A DNA stretch of 64,000 nt from Agrobacterium fabrum str. C58 (GTDB taxonomy: Bacteria > Pseudomonadota > Alphaproteobacteria > Rhizobiales > Rhizobiaceae), in contig NC_003062.2 of the NCBI RefSeq assembly GCF_000092025.1, positions 2,768,001 through 2,832,000 on the forward strand, written 5' to 3'. Positions 29,195-39,900 of the stretch are shown here, in pieces (the stretch's first letter is position 1; the number at the start of each line of letters is the position of its first letter). A program made the translations under genes and the position numbers. Below the pieces are notes generated by a model. The model did no database searches, was not told where the DNA came from, and saw only the letters and a program-made list of their open reading frames with translations.

Positions 29195-30325
29195 ATGGAA
29201 ACGGATGGAAAGACCCTTCGCCGCGGCTGGACCACGGGCACCTGCGCGGCAGCCGCCACGAAGGCGGCTTGCGCCGCCCTTCTGACCGGCGAGTTTCCTT
29301 ACCCTGTCGACGTGGAACTTCCAAGCGGCGCGAGGCCGGCATTTTCCCTCGCCACCGAGGAAAAAGGTGAGAACTTCGCGCGCGCCGGCGTTGTCAAGGA
29401 TGCCGGCGACGATCCAGATGTCACCCATGGCGCGCTGATCGAAAGCACGGTCAGACGGGGCGAACCGGGAAGCGGCATCACTTTCAGGGCCGGCAAGGGC
29501 GTCGGCATCATCACGAGGCCGGGCCTGCCCCTGCCACCGGGAGAACCCGCGATAAACCCCGTTCCGCGTAGGATGATCGAGACCGCCATTCGCGAAGTGG
29601 CCGGCGAGAATGCCGATTTCGAGGTCGAGATTTCCGTCCGCGACGGCGAGAAACTGGCAGAAAAAACCCTGAATGGCAGGCTTGGAATCCTCGGCGGCAT
29701 TTCTATTCTCGGCACCACCGGCGTTGTCATTCCCTTTTCCTGCTCGGCCTGGATTCACTCCATCTGGCGCGGCATCGACGTGGCGCGGGCGACCGGCTGC
29801 ACCCATGTTCTGGGCGCCACCGGCAATACATCCGAAAAGGCCGGCCAAGCCGTTTACGACCTGCCGGAAACCGCGCTGATCGACATGGGCGATTTCATCG
29901 GCGGCATGCTGAAATATCTGCGCAGCCACCCGGTCGAGCGGGTAACGATCGCCGGTGGCGTTGCCAAGATGACCAAGCTCGCCCAGGGCATGCTCGACGT
30001 ACACTCCAAAAAGGGCCTTGCCGACCTTGAAGCATTGGCGGTATTGGCCGCCGAGGCGGGAGGGGATGACAATCTCGCCGTTGCCATCCGTCAGGCGAAC
30101 ATGGTCGCGCACGCCTTTCAGCTTGCCGAAAGCGTAGGAATAGACCTCGGCGCGGTCGTTGCGGAAAAAGCCTGGGTGACCGCCGCCGCGGCACTGAAGA
30201 CGCCGGCGATCGCGCTCGATATTCTGGTGTTTGACCGTCAGGGTGCACTCAAGGGGCGCACCACCTCCACGCCGTCGCATCAGCCCGCACCATCCTCCTT
30301 CGGGGACCGGAACCGGCGTACATAG
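29195..30325 (+). CDS. cbiD: Cobalt-precorrin-5B C1-methyltransferase type protein (CbiD)
   Basis: The protein of 376 residues has [18 protein letters not shown] at the start, [28 protein letters not shown] and [15 protein letters not shown], which are CbiD landmarks. CbiD performs C1 methylation with deacetylation in the anaerobic route; here it sits in an aerobic-type cluster that lacks a visible cobF. I use ATG 29195 (TAGGAA upstream, close to the family N-terminus); ATG 29159 or 29189 would add 12 or 2 residues. Its 3' end overlaps cobM by 46 bp in convergent orientation. Confidence 0.92.
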   Translation: METDGKTLRRGWTTGTCAAAATKAACAALLTGEFPYPVDVELPSGARPAFSLATEEKGENFARAGVVKDAGDDPDVTHGALIESTVRRGEPGSGITFRAGKGVGIITRPGLPLPPGEPAINPVPRRMIETAIREVAGENADFEVEISVRDGEKLAEKTLNGRLGILGGISILGTTGVVIPFSCSAWIHSIWRGIDVARATGCTHVLGATGNTSEKAGQAVYDLPETALIDMGDFIGGMLKYLRSHPVERVTIAGGVAKMTKLAQGMLDVHSKKGLADLEALAVLAAEAGGDDNLAVAIRQANMVAHAFQLAESVGIDLGAVVAEKAWVTAAAALKTPAIALDILVFDRQGALKGRTTSTPSHQPAPSSFGDRNRRT

Positions 30326-31053
30326 TCGGCGCTATAAAGCGCACTTTCGCGGAAATCCGTTGAGGCCAGACCATGCCCGACGAAGATCAGCGCCGTACGT
30401 TCCACCGGCTCGGCCACAAGCTTGCCCTCGATATCAAAAAGCGTGCCACGAATGATCCGTTCATCCGGCCAGGAGGCACGCACGACAATGGCGACCGGGC
30501 AATCGGAGCCATAAAGCGGTGTCAGTTCCTCCACCACCTTGCCGATGGCATGGATGGCGAGATGAATGGCGAGTGTCGCACCTGTCGCGCCAAAAGCCTT
30601 CAGCGTCTCACCCTCAGGCATTTTTGAAGCGCGGCCGGAAATACGGGTCAGCACTAGGCTCTGCGCCATTTCCGGCACCGTCAGCTCCCGCTGCAGGGTG
30701 GCAGCAGCGGCAGCGAAGGAGGGCACACCGGGGGTGACGGTATAATCGAGACCCAGGCGCTCCAGGCGGCGGATCTGCTCGCCCATGGCGCTCCAGATCG
30801 AAAGATCGCCGGAATGCAACCGCGCGACATCCTTACCGGCCTTGGCGGCCGCCACGAACTCCGCCTCGATCTCGTCAAGCGAAAGTGCTGCCGTATCGAC
30901 AATGCGTGCACCCGGCGGGCAATAATCGATCAAGGCCTTCGGAACCAGCGAACCGGCGTAAAGGCAGACTGGGCAGGCCGCGATAAGATCGCGCCCGCGC
31001 ACCGTGATGAGATCGGCGGCGCCCGGACCGGCGCCGATGAAATGAACCGTCAT
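30280..31053 (-). CDS. cobM: Precorrin-4 C11-methyltransferase
   Basis: SAM-dependent methylation at C11. The 257-residue protein has [59 protein letters not shown] and VGHGL, typical of the CobM/CbiF family. The start overlaps the cobE stop (31050-31053, ATGA). The gene converges on cbiD with a 46-bp overlap. Confidence 0.95.
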   Translation of the reverse strand: MTVHFIGAGPGAADLITVRGRDLIAACPVCLYAGSLVPKALIDYCPPGARIVDTAALSLDEIEAEFVAAAKAGKDVARLHSGDLSIWSAMGEQIRRLERLGLDYTVTPGVPSFAAAAATLQRELTVPEMAQSLVLTRISGRASKMPEGETLKAFGATGATLAIHLAIHAIGKVVEELTPLYGSDCPVAIVVRASWPDERIIRGTLFDIEGKLVAEPVERTALIFVGHGLASTDFRESALYSADYVRRFRSPKEDGAG

Positions 31054-31469
31054 TCTTGTTCTCCGTATTCAATGGCGCTGCGGCTACCATGCGGCGCGTC
31101 ACTCGTCATTGCGATAGCCACAGTGACGTCACCGACCACGAGGCGTGGCGCGACCAGCCTTGCGCCTGCACCAGCCGCAGCAAGTGCTGCCGCTTCGCTG
31201 ACGCTTGGCGAACCTGAGTGATCGAGGCTGGCCTGTGAAAATGTCATTGTCTCGGCGGCAACCGCTTCAAGCCGTTCCTGCGCCACGATTTCAAGCGACA
31301 GAGACAGACCCTTCGCCGCCTCCGCAAGGCCGGCCTCGTCGGCCTTTAGCGGCGCAGTCGCCAGATAGTCAACCGTGACGCCAAAAGCACGCTCCGCCGC
31401 CCGCACAGCCGCAATGATCGCGTCCGAGGCGGCACCTTTGCGGCAGCCTATGCCAGCCACGGTCACCAT
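31050..31469 (-). CDS. cobE: Cobalamin biosynthesis protein CobE (CbiG C-terminal family)
   Basis: The 139-residue protein corresponds to the C-terminal domain of Cbi[14 protein letters not shown] at the start, [14 protein letters not shown], and [32 protein letters not shown] at the end. Its exact role in the aerobic pathway is not settled; a small-molecule binding or chaperone role is usually suggested. The ATG at 31469 overlaps cobL by 7 bp; an ATG-initiated form from 31487 would add 6 residues. Confidence 0.88.
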   Translation of the reverse strand: MVTVAGIGCRKGAASDAIIAAVRAAERAFGVTVDYLATAPLKADEAGLAEAAKGLSLSLEIVAQERLEAVAAETMTFSQASLDHSGSPSVSEAAALAAAGAGARLVAPRLVVGDVTVAIAMTSDAPHGSRSAIEYGEQE

Positions 31470-32722
31470 GGCTTGACCCAGCTCCATTGTGTCACCGGCA
31501 TAGCCGGACGCCAGCCGGACATGGAACCGACAGCAGCAGCCCGCGAGACCTCCAGCCGGATCATCGACCCGCCGAATTTCGCATGGGCAGCAAGCAATAC
31601 CGCTTCCATTTCCAGCGTCACCGCATTGGCCACCAGCCGCCCGCCCGGTTTCAGAGCATCCATGGCGGCCTCCAGCACACCCGTCTCACTGCCGCCGCCG
31701 CCAATAAAGATCGCATCCGGTGAAGACAAGCCTTCAAAAGCCGCCGGAGCCGTGCCGATCATGACCTCAAGCCCCGGAACACCAAAAGCGTCAGCATTGC
31801 GGGCAATCCGCTCAGCCCTTTCCGGATGCTGCTCGATGGCGATGGCGCGCAGCGAAGGATGCGACAACATCCATTCGATGCCGATCGAGCCGGAGCCCGC
31901 ACCAATATCCCACAGCAGTTCTCCCCGACGGGAGGCGAGTGACGAAAGCGTCACCGCGCGGATTTCGCGCTTGGTGATCTGCCCGTCATGTTCAAACAGG
32001 CCGTCATCAAGCCCGTGAGCAAAAGGCAGGAGGCGCGCACCCTCATCCGCCACGACCTCGATCGCGACGACATTGAGCGGATCAGTATCTTCAAAGCCAA
32101 AATCAGCAGCCCGGATTTGCCGTCGCTTTTCCCGGTCTCCGCCCAATGCTTCAAGCAGGATGAATTCCGAACGGCCGAAGCCGGCATCGGACAGCAGCCG
32201 CGCAATCAAGGCTGGGTCGCGCTCATCAGACGTCAGCGCGATGATCCGCGCGCCATGATGCAGATGTGGCCGCAACAGATCGATTGAGCGCCCATGCAGC
32301 GAAACGCATTCGGCCGATTGCAGGGCCCAGCCAAGCCGCGAGGCGGCCAGCGAAAAGGCGGAAGGCGAGGGATAACAAGCCGTTTCCTCCGCCGGAATCC
32401 GCCGCAGAAGCGTGACCCCCGCACCATAGAAGAACGGATCGCCCGATGCCAGCACACACACCAGGCGGCCGCGCAATGCGAGAACATCGTTCATGTCCAC
32501 ATCAAACGGCACCGGCCAGGCCCGCGCTTCGCCGCGAATGGCCCCAGCCGCCAGTTCCAGATGGCGTTTGCCGCCGAAAACCACCTCGGCTGCCTCTATC
32601 GCCTGACGCGCATTTTCACCCAGCCCCTGAAGCCCGTCCTCGCCTATACCGACAATGGACAGCCACGGCTTTTCGTTCTTTTCAGTGGAAGCCTTTGCCG
32701 TTCCGGAATATTCAGATGTCAT
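31463..32722 (-). CDS. cobL: Precorrin-6Y C5,15-methyltransferase (decarboxylating)
   Basis: Bifunctional enzyme methylating C5 and C15 and removing the C12 acetate carboxylate. The 419-residue protein is a fusion. The N-terminal CbiE-like part (residues about 20-215, WLSIVGIGEDGL, LASGDPFFYGAG) is followed by a C-terminal CbiT-like SAM domain (about 240-419, GELLWDIGAGSGSIGIEWM, FIGGGGSETGVLEAA). ATG 32722 has GGAG six bases upstream. No later in-frame start exists before the conserved PWLSIVG, so the start codon necessarily meets that of divergent cobK at 32721. Confidence 0.95.
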   Translation of the reverse strand: MTSEYSGTAKASTEKNEKPWLSIVGIGEDGLQGLGENARQAIEAAEVVFGGKRHLELAAGAIRGEARAWPVPFDVDMNDVLALRGRLVCVLASGDPFFYGAGVTLLRRIPAEETACYPSPSAFSLAASRLGWALQSAECVSLHGRSIDLLRPHLHHGARIIALTSDERDPALIARLLSDAGFGRSEFILLEALGGDREKRRQIRAADFGFEDTDPLNVVAIEVVADEGARLLPFAHGLDDGLFEHDGQITKREIRAVTLSSLASRRGELLWDIGAGSGSIGIEWMLSHPSLRAIAIEQHPERAERIARNADAFGVPGLEVMIGTAPAAFEGLSSPDAIFIGGGGSETGVLEAAMDALKPGGRLVANAVTLEMEAVLLAAHAKFGGSMIRLEVSRAAAVGSMSGWRPAMPVTQWSWVKPW

Positions 32723-33503
32723 GACACGCTCCATACTCATCCTTGGCGGCACGGCGGATGCCCGCATTCTGGCCGGCCGGCTGGCGGAAGACTCCGGCTA
32801 CCGAATTCTGCTGTCCATGGCCGGGCGCACGCTCTCGCCGGTGGAACAGCCCGTGCCGATGCGCAGCGGCGGGTTTGGTGGCGCGGCAGGACTGGCGGAT
32901 TTCATTCGCGCAGAGGGTTTCGATATTCTCGTGGACGCCACTCATCCCTATGCGGCCAGAATTTCCGCCAATGCCGTCGAGGCGGCAAGGCTTGCCAATA
33001 TACCACTGGTCGTGCTCTCGCGTCCCGTCTGGCCGCGTCAGCCGGGTGACACATGGCAGAGCGTCCACACCGTCGGACAGGCCGTCACCGCGCTGGGCAC
33101 TACGGGCAAACGTGTGTTTCTGGCGCTTGGCCGTCAGGAGCTTCTTCCTTTCGAAGCAGCACCTCAGCACAGTTATCTCATCCGCAGCGTCGACCCGGTG
33201 GAACCGCCGCTGAGGGCCCCGGATGCGCGCTATATCACCGCGCGTGGTCCTTTCGTAACGGAAGATGAAATCCGCATGCTGGAGGAAAACCGCATCGAGG
33301 TGGTGATATCGAAAAACTCGGGCGGCAGCGCCAGTTACGGCAAGATCGAAGCAGCGAGACGGCTCGGCCTGCCGGTCATCATGATCGAACGGCCGCAACA
33401 ATTGAACGATACGCCCGCGAATAATGTGACCGTGCCGGATATCGCCACTGCGCTCACCGCCATACGCCATCAGCTTTCCCTTTTCGAAAACCGTGGCGAA
33501 TAA
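32721..33503 (+). CDS. cobK: Precorrin-6A reductase
   Basis: NADPH-dependent reduction of the corrin macrocycle. The 260-residue protein has SILILGGTADARILAGRL, DILVDATHPYAARISANA, VFLALGRQELLPF and VISKNSGGSASYGKIEAAR, matching CobK/CbiJ. ATG 32721 is the last possible start before the conserved motif, and it shares the bases CATG with the cobL start on the opposite strand. The 3' end overlaps convergent cobJ by 34 bp. Confidence 0.94.
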   Translation: MTRSILILGGTADARILAGRLAEDSGYRILLSMAGRTLSPVEQPVPMRSGGFGGAAGLADFIRAEGFDILVDATHPYAARISANAVEAARLANIPLVVLSRPVWPRQPGDTWQSVHTVGQAVTALGTTGKRVFLALGRQELLPFEAAPQHSYLIRSVDPVEPPLRAPDARYITARGPFVTEDEIRMLEENRIEVVISKNSGGSASYGKIEAARRLGLPVIMIERPQQLNDTPANNVTVPDIATALTAIRHQLSLFENRGE

Positions 33504-34231
33504 ACGATCGGTTCCTTGCCGGAACGCGCGATCAGGCGGGTTTCCACCGAGCCGACGATGATGCAGGTGGCCATGTCGGCCATGTCGCTCGACGCCTCCG
33601 ACAGGGGCACCACCCGAATACGTTCATCAACCCGGCCTGCGGCGCGGCCGAATATCACCGGTACCGAGCCGGGCAAATGTTTGCGCAACAGGTCGAAGGC
33701 GGTAGAAAGCTGGTGCGGCCGCGCCTTGCTAACAGGATTGTAGAAAGCCATCACGAATCCGGCTTCGGCCGCTGCAATCAGCCGTTTTTCGATAATGCCC
33801 CAGGGCTTGAGGTTATCTGAAAGCGAAATGGCGCAGAAATCATGGCCGAGTGGCGCACCGGCCTTTGCAGCGACGGCGAGCATGGCGGTCACACCAGGCA
33901 CGACGGAAAAGTCGATGTCACGCCATTCGAGAGGGCCGTTTTCAATCGCCTCGCAAATCGCCGCCGCCATGGCGAAAACACCGGGATCACCGCCTGACAC
34001 CACGCAGACGTTGCCGCCTTCGGCCGCAAGCGTGAGCGCCTGTTCGGCGCGGGAGATTTCCTCACGATTGTCGGAAGCATGACGCCGCTGGTGAGGCCCA
34101 AGCGAAAGGCGGTCGAGATAGGGGATGTAACCGAAAAAATCTTCCGATGACTCGACAGCGGCCAGCGCCTCAGGCGTCACCTGATTTCCGTTGCCGGGAC
34201 CAAGGCCGATAACAACGAGTTTGCCGGTCAT
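33470..34231 (-). CDS. cobJ: Precorrin-3B C17-methyltransferase
   Basis: Methylates C17 and contracts the ring. The 253-residue protein has LVVIGLGPGNGNQVTPEA, YIPYLDRL, VVSGGDPGVFAMAAAICEA and the conserved AFYNPVSKARPHQL. The start overlaps the stop of cobI (34228-34231, ATGA). It is the last gene of the series that starts with the riboswitch-linked DUF1636 gene, and it converges on cobK. Confidence 0.96.
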   Translation of the reverse strand: MTGKLVVIGLGPGNGNQVTPEALAAVESSEDFFGYIPYLDRLSLGPHQRRHASDNREEISRAEQALTLAAEGGNVCVVSGGDPGVFAMAAAICEAIENGPLEWRDIDFSVVPGVTAMLAVAAKAGAPLGHDFCAISLSDNLKPWGIIEKRLIAAAEAGFVMAFYNPVSKARPHQLSTAFDLLRKHLPGSVPVIFGRAAGRVDERIRVVPLSEASSDMADMATCIIVGSVETRLIARSGKEPIVYSPRFSKRES

Positions 34232-34995
34232 GACCCTTCGCTCCCTGCTGGCCTGGTTTTCCAGCCTGGTACCAGAACCAGCGAAAAATAGGGCGCGGGC
34301 GAGGCATCACGCTCGATGAGCCGCACCGCGTGGCTGTTCGCCATGGTGCCGCGCTCGACATACAGCGCCTCTTCGAGCTTGCCGGCCACTTCCAGCGCGC
34401 GGCGGATTTTCGGCAGATTGCGGCCGACCTTCATGATCACGGCGCCATCCGTGCCGGAAAGTCGCTCCGCGAGCACCTCTTCTGCCAGCGTGCCGGGAAG
34501 CACGCTCAGAATATCGTCGCCCTGCACGAGCGGCAGGCCGGCCATGGACCAGCAACCGGACATGGCGGTGATGCCGGCAACGACTTCCGCCTCATAGGAC
34601 GGCGCAAGCCGCAGATGGAGATGCATATAGGAGCCGTAAAACAGCGGATCGCCTTCAGAGAGCACGGCCACATTGCGCCCGGCATCGAGATGCACGGCAA
34701 TATCCTTCGCGGACTGATCAAAGAACGCGGCAATCGCGCCGCGATAATCTTCGCCGTTCTTGTCGCTTTCGACAGTGACGGGATAGACCAGCGGCATTTC
34801 AAGCGTGCCGGGTCGAATAAAGGCTTCGACAATGCCACGGCCATTGCCGGCGCTGCCCTTCTTGCAGAAAAAGGCGAGAACATCGGCATTTTCGATGGCG
34901 CGCACGGCTTTCAGCGTCAGCAGCTCAGGATCACCCGGACCAGTGCCGACGCCGACAAGCTTACCCTTGGCATGTTCAAAAAGCGCAGCACTCAC
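34228..34995 (-). CDS. cobI: Precorrin-2 C20-methyltransferase
   Basis: Adds the C20 methyl group to precorrin-2. The 255-residue protein has LVGVGTGPGDPELLTLKAVRA, AVLSEGDPLFYGSYMHL and ITAMSGCWSMAGLPL. The start overlaps the cobH stop as ATGA (34992-34995), and the end overlaps cobJ. Confidence 0.96.
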   Translation of the reverse strand: MSAALFEHAKGKLVGVGTGPGDPELLTLKAVRAIENADVLAFFCKKGSAGNGRGIVEAFIRPGTLEMPLVYPVTVESDKNGEDYRGAIAAFFDQSAKDIAVHLDAGRNVAVLSEGDPLFYGSYMHLHLRLAPSYEAEVVAGITAMSGCWSMAGLPLVQGDDILSVLPGTLAEEVLAERLSGTDGAVIMKVGRNLPKIRRALEVAGKLEEALYVERGTMANSHAVRLIERDASPAPYFSLVLVPGWKTRPAGSEGS

Positions 34996-35624
34996 AGGCC
35001 CGCCCTCGCAACCGCGTTGATGGCGGCGGCCGTCATGGCCGAGCCGCCCAAACGTCCCTTGACGATAGCATAGGGAATGCCAAGCGCACTTGCCTCCAGC
35101 GCATCTTTCGATTCCGCCGCACCGACAAAACCAACCGGCATACCGATGATGGCAGCCGGACGCGGGCCGCCTTTTTCCAGCATTTCCAGAAGATAAAACA
35201 AAGCCGTTGGCGCGTTGCCTATAGCGACCAAGGCACCGTCGAGATAATCCGCCCAGAGATCGAGCGCAGCAGCCGAGCGGGTGTTGCCGATGTTTTTCGC
35301 AAGCTCCGGCGTGCGTGGATCGCGAAGCGTGCAGATGACAGCATTATCAGCCGGAAGTCTTGCATGCGTCACGCCATGGGCAACCATTTGCGCATCACAC
35401 AGAACGGGTTTGCCGGCGAGCAAGGCGCCCCGCGCGGCCGAAACGAAATCCGGCGAAAAGCGGAAATGGCCTGCCGCCTCCACCTGCCCGCAGGCATGGA
35501 TCATGCGAATGGCGATATCCGCCTGCTCTTCGGTAAAGGCGGATAAATCCGCTTCCTCGCGAATAATGGCGAAAGAGCGCTCATAGATCGCATTGCCATC
35601 GCGAATATAATCATAGTCGGTCAT
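34992..35624 (-). CDS. cobH: Precorrin-8X methylmutase
   Basis: Moves a methyl group from C11 to C12, giving hydrogenobyrinic acid. The 210-residue protein has YIRDGNAIYERSFAIIREE. The catalytic His is in RMIHACGQVEAAGHF (near residue 43). It also has GKPVLCDAQMVAHGVTHARL and GMPVGFVGAAESK. The start overlaps the cobG stop (35621-35624). Confidence 0.97.
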   Translation of the reverse strand: MTDYDYIRDGNAIYERSFAIIREEADLSAFTEEQADIAIRMIHACGQVEAAGHFRFSPDFVSAARGALLAGKPVLCDAQMVAHGVTHARLPADNAVICTLRDPRTPELAKNIGNTRSAAALDLWADYLDGALVAIGNAPTALFYLLEMLEKGGPRPAAIIGMPVGFVGAAESKDALEASALGIPYAIVKGRLGGSAMTAAAINAVARAGL

Positions 35625-36979
35625 TGGTTATCCTGTCGAAGCGCCGCACCGATTTCCTCCCGGCCCAGACGGGCAAAAAAGATGGCGGCGTTTTCACCGG
35701 GCTTATGTTCTTTTTCGTAAAGACGGGCAAGCCGCGAAAGCGCGGTCTGCTGTTGCTCGAAAGGCAAAATCCCGGCTGGCGGGTCACCGGCGCGGCCGGA
35801 AATCGAGAATGCCAGGCCATCCGAAGTACCCGCGAGAGTGAAGAGCGAAGGGGCGGGATGTGCACAGCCCTTGCCGCAGCCGGAAACATGCAGCGTGAAG
35901 GAACCGTCCAGCAACGCGGCACATTCTTCGGCAGCAAAAGCCGCCAGGTCGTGCGTGTGAAGAAAAGCCGAGGCACAGCCCGGCGCGCCGGAACAGACCG
36001 CGATGGAGGACCGCGCATCGCCTGCCGTCGTGACGAAGCCGGATGCCACCGCAGCCTCACGCAAAGCCTCACAGGCCGACGACGATCCAAAAAATAGCAG
36101 GCTATGGTTTAGCGATGGCCGCAGGGCATCGATACCGAACGTGTCAGCCCGCTCGCAGAGATGCGCCAAGTCGGCACTTCGAATCTGCCCGAAAGCAGGC
36201 GCGACACCAACGGCGAAGCGGCTCTCTCCCGTCATCATCAAACCCAGGGGCAACGAAGGGGTCCGGGCTTCGCCCCCGCTTCCCCAACCCAGCAGACGCT
36301 CACCGCAAATCGCCGTCACCGTTTGCTGATCCACATCGCGGCCGCGGGCAAACGGTCCCTTTTCAGCCAGAAAAACAAGAAGTGACAGAACCACACCGGC
36401 CGCCGCAACCGGCTCAACCAGCCCCGCCTTCAACGCCTTGCTTTCCGGCCCGCCAACAAGCAGTTGCCAGAAAGTCCGACCTTCCAGCCGGATTGCTTTC
36501 AGACGAATATCGGCCAGCAAATCGCCCATTGCGAGGCGTCCGCCGCCATCGATGACAACAGAAGTTTTGGCCGCGAGTTTGTCATGCAGCGCCAGGGCGC
36601 CAGCGCCTTTTCTAATCTCCTCGGCGAGAAAACGGCCATCCGCGATTTCCGCATCATCCCGGCCGGCAAGCGGCGAAGTCTCGACCGCAAGCCCTTCGCG
36701 TAGTGGCAGATCAAGCGCCAGAACATCTTTTGCGAGGGCGCAGGCGCTTTCCGGCGTCAGGCCGCGAAATTGCAGGCTGCCGCGCGCCGTAATGTCGATC
36801 AACCCATTGCCGTGGCGCTCGGCGAGGCCGCAAAGCGTCACCATCACATGGGGCGAAATATCCGCCTCGAAAGCAACCCGCGACAAAAAACCGTCGCCGG
36901 TTTGCATGGGGGCGGACAAGGCCGGGCACAGACCACGGCGGCCAAATGGCTGAACGGGATCGGCAACAGCAGCCATCAT
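35621..36979 (-). CDS. cobG: Precorrin-3B synthase (oxygen-dependent, Fe-S)
   Basis: Mono-oxygenase of the aerobic pathway that forms precorrin-3B. The 452-residue protein resembles sulfite/nitrite reductases: an N-terminal RGLCPALSAPMQTGDGFLSRV segment, DITARGSLQFRGL, and the 4Fe-4S cysteines in the C-terminal part (CSGAPGC and HVSGCGKGCAHP). ATG 36979 overlaps the cobN stop as ATGA; the 25-residue upstream extension is rejected. Presence of CobG, not CobZ, marks the route as classical aerobic. Confidence 0.94.
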   Translation of the reverse strand: MMAAVADPVQPFGRRGLCPALSAPMQTGDGFLSRVAFEADISPHVMVTLCGLAERHGNGLIDITARGSLQFRGLTPESACALAKDVLALDLPLREGLAVETSPLAGRDDAEIADGRFLAEEIRKGAGALALHDKLAAKTSVVIDGGGRLAMGDLLADIRLKAIRLEGRTFWQLLVGGPESKALKAGLVEPVAAAGVVLSLLVFLAEKGPFARGRDVDQQTVTAICGERLLGWGSGGEARTPSLPLGLMMTGESRFAVGVAPAFGQIRSADLAHLCERADTFGIDALRPSLNHSLLFFGSSSACEALREAAVASGFVTTAGDARSSIAVCSGAPGCASAFLHTHDLAAFAAEECAALLDGSFTLHVSGCGKGCAHPAPSLFTLAGTSDGLAFSISGRAGDPPAGILPFEQQQTALSRLARLYEKEHKPGENAAIFFARLGREEIGAALRQDNQ

Positions 36980-39900
36980 GCACCTACCCTTTCGGATCGG
37001 GGCAGGATCAGCATTTCCAGCTCCGCATCCACCGCATTGCGGCGGCTGTGCCACAAGCCACGGCGGCGGGCGGATAAAAAGCGCGCGGCCATCACCTCTG
37101 CCGCCTTCGGATTTTCCCGCAGGATGAAATCGCGGACTTCCTCATTGCCGAAATAGGCATCGTAAAGCGCCTCGATCAGCGAGGAGGATACCACATGGGT
37201 GGTTTCGGCAAAGCCGACCAGCCGGTCCACCGTTTCTGCAAATTCCGCCGCCCCGCGTGGGCCGTGCCGCATCTGGCCGGCAATGAAACGCGGATTGACG
37301 GCGCGGGCGCGCACCACCCGCGTCAGCGCCTGTGTCATCGATCTGGCCCGCGGACGTGCCGGATCGGTCGTATCCAGCGCGACGATATCGGCGATGCCGC
37401 CAAGTACGGCCTTCGCAGCGGAGAAACCGCCGATAAAGGCGACGTCGGAAGAGCCGTCGAGAAGATCGCGACCGGGATCGTCGCCGGTATGAACCAGAAG
37501 ATCAGCCCGGCGCACCAGTTCCGTAAAGCCGGCATCCTCGAAAATCTCGAGCCCATCGGCGCCGCCAAAGGCATGGTTCGCTGCATCGAGATAGGCCTGC
37601 CCCAGCTCCTCGCGTTCGTCCCAGGTGCCGCTGGCGAGCTTTTCCTCGATACCGGCGCCATAGGTGCCGGGCGCAGAACCGAAGATGCGCGCAGGAATAT
37701 GCCCAAGCGCTGCCGCCTCTTCCGCCAGCGGATTGTCGCCCGGCGCTTCGTCCCGCCGCGCAACCGCCTTGGCGGCCGCATCGAGAAGCGCGATGAGCGC
37801 CGGAAACATGTCGCGGAAAAGGCCGGAAATGCGAAACGTCACATCGACCCGCGGGCGGCCGAGGCTCGCCGGTGGCAGAACCTCGATGCCGGTGACCCGG
37901 CCCGTGGCAGGATCATGGATTGGCCTTGCCCCCATCAGATGCAGCGCCTGCGCCACATCCTCGCCGCCGTTGCGAAGGCTGGCACTGCCCCAGAGATCGA
38001 ACACCAGATGTTTCGGCCAATCACCATGGGACTGCAGATGATGGCGAAGCACTTCCTCGCCCGCCATGCGGCCCAGATCGAAAGCTGTCGGCGTCGGCAT
38101 GGTACGGGGATCGGCAGCATAAAGGTTGCGGCCGGTGGGCAGCACGTCGAGACGCCCTCGCGCAGGTGCACCGGAAGGACCGGGGGCGATGTGCCGGCCA
38201 TCGAGCGCCGCAAGCAGCGCGGCTTTCTCGGCCTTCGCGCTCTGAAGACGGAGAGGATCGGCCTCGCCTTCGGGGGAACGACCGAAAACATGCTGACCGT
38301 CCTTGATGGCAAAATCCTTGAGGTCGCAGAGAAAGGCATCAATGCGTGAAAGGGCCGCATCGGCATCATCCTTCGCGCCAACGCCCGCCTCGGCCGCCAG
38401 CCCGGTTTCCAGCGCCTTTTCAACGATCAGCTTCGCCAGCCGGTCACGGCGGCGACGATCAAGGCCATCCGCCTGCGCATATTCATCGACCAGCTGTTCC
38501 AGCGCCAACTGTTCCGGCGAAAGCCCGGCATTGACAAGCACCGGTGGCACATGGCCGATGGTAACCGCCGCGATGCGCCGCTTGGCAACCGCCGCCTCAC
38601 CGGGGTTGGAGACGATGAATGGATAGACCACCGGCAGCGGGCCGGTGACGATTTCCGGGAAACAATCGCGGGAAAGCGCAACCGTCTTGCCCGGCAACCA
38701 TTCCAGCGTGCCATGCGCGCCCACATGCACGATGGCATGCGTCGCCACAACACTTTGCATCCATGCGCCGAAGGCGACGAGCGCGTGGCGTGGCGGCAGG
38801 GCAGGGTCGTGATAATCCACCCGCCGATCCTCGTTCCGCCCCCGATCCGGCGCGAGCGCGACGAAGACCTGGCCGAAGCGGGCAACGCGAAAATGGAAAG
38901 CGCCATCGGCAAAAGCGTCGTCCTGTTCCGCAGCTCCCCACGTCGCATTCATCGAGCTGGAGGCGGTCTCAGTCAAACCTGCAAAAAAATCCCGATAGGT
39001 GGAAAGATCGACGGTCGCTTCCTGGCTCTCGATACGATCGAGCAGCGCCCGCGCCGTTTCAGGAATATCCTCCACCGCATAACCGGCCTCGGCGAGATCG
39101 CGCAGCATTTCGAGCACGCTTTGCGGCACATCGAGACCAACGGCATAACCGGTGCGCCCCGGCGCGGCACCGGGATAATCCGGCATCAGAATGACGATGC
39201 GGCGATCCCGCGGTGGCGCAGATTTCAGTCGCAGAAAGGCCGCGATGCGGTTCGCCACCTGCTCGATACGATCCGCCTCCGGCACATTCACAAGACTGAC
39301 ACCGCCATCTGTCCGCGCCTGTTTGAACGAAATCGCCCCGGTGAGAATCCGCCCGTCCAGTTCAGGCAAGACGACATGCATGGCAAGATCGGACGGATTG
39401 AGGCCGCGCGCGTTTTCCACCCAGCCGACGCGCCGGGTGGTCGCCATCACCGCCTGGAAAACCGGAACGCCGAGACGGTCGAACAACGTCTCGCCCCTAT
39501 CATCCGTATGGCTGGCAAAGGCCGTAGCGGCGATGATGGCGGCGGGCTGGAGAGCGGGCAGCACCGTTTCAAGAAAACGGATCGCTTCCCCATCCTTCAA
39601 CCCGCTGACGAAAATCGGCAGGGGTGCAAACCCGCGCGCAGAGAGCGCCTGAAACAGCGCATCGACGGGTGCAGCATCTTCCGCCAGAAGCATGGAGCGG
39701 TAAAAGAGGATGGGCAGAACGGACGCACCGGCAGGGAACCCGGCACAAGCCTCGTCCTGCCCAACGACACCCAGATCCGGCCGATAGAAGCCGGCTTTCG
39801 GCAGGGGGTCAGCCTTTATATCCGGCCATTCTCCACCGCCCGCCAGAACAGAAAGGCCAGCGGCAAGGCGGCCCATATTCTCCCTTCCACCTTCGCGGAA

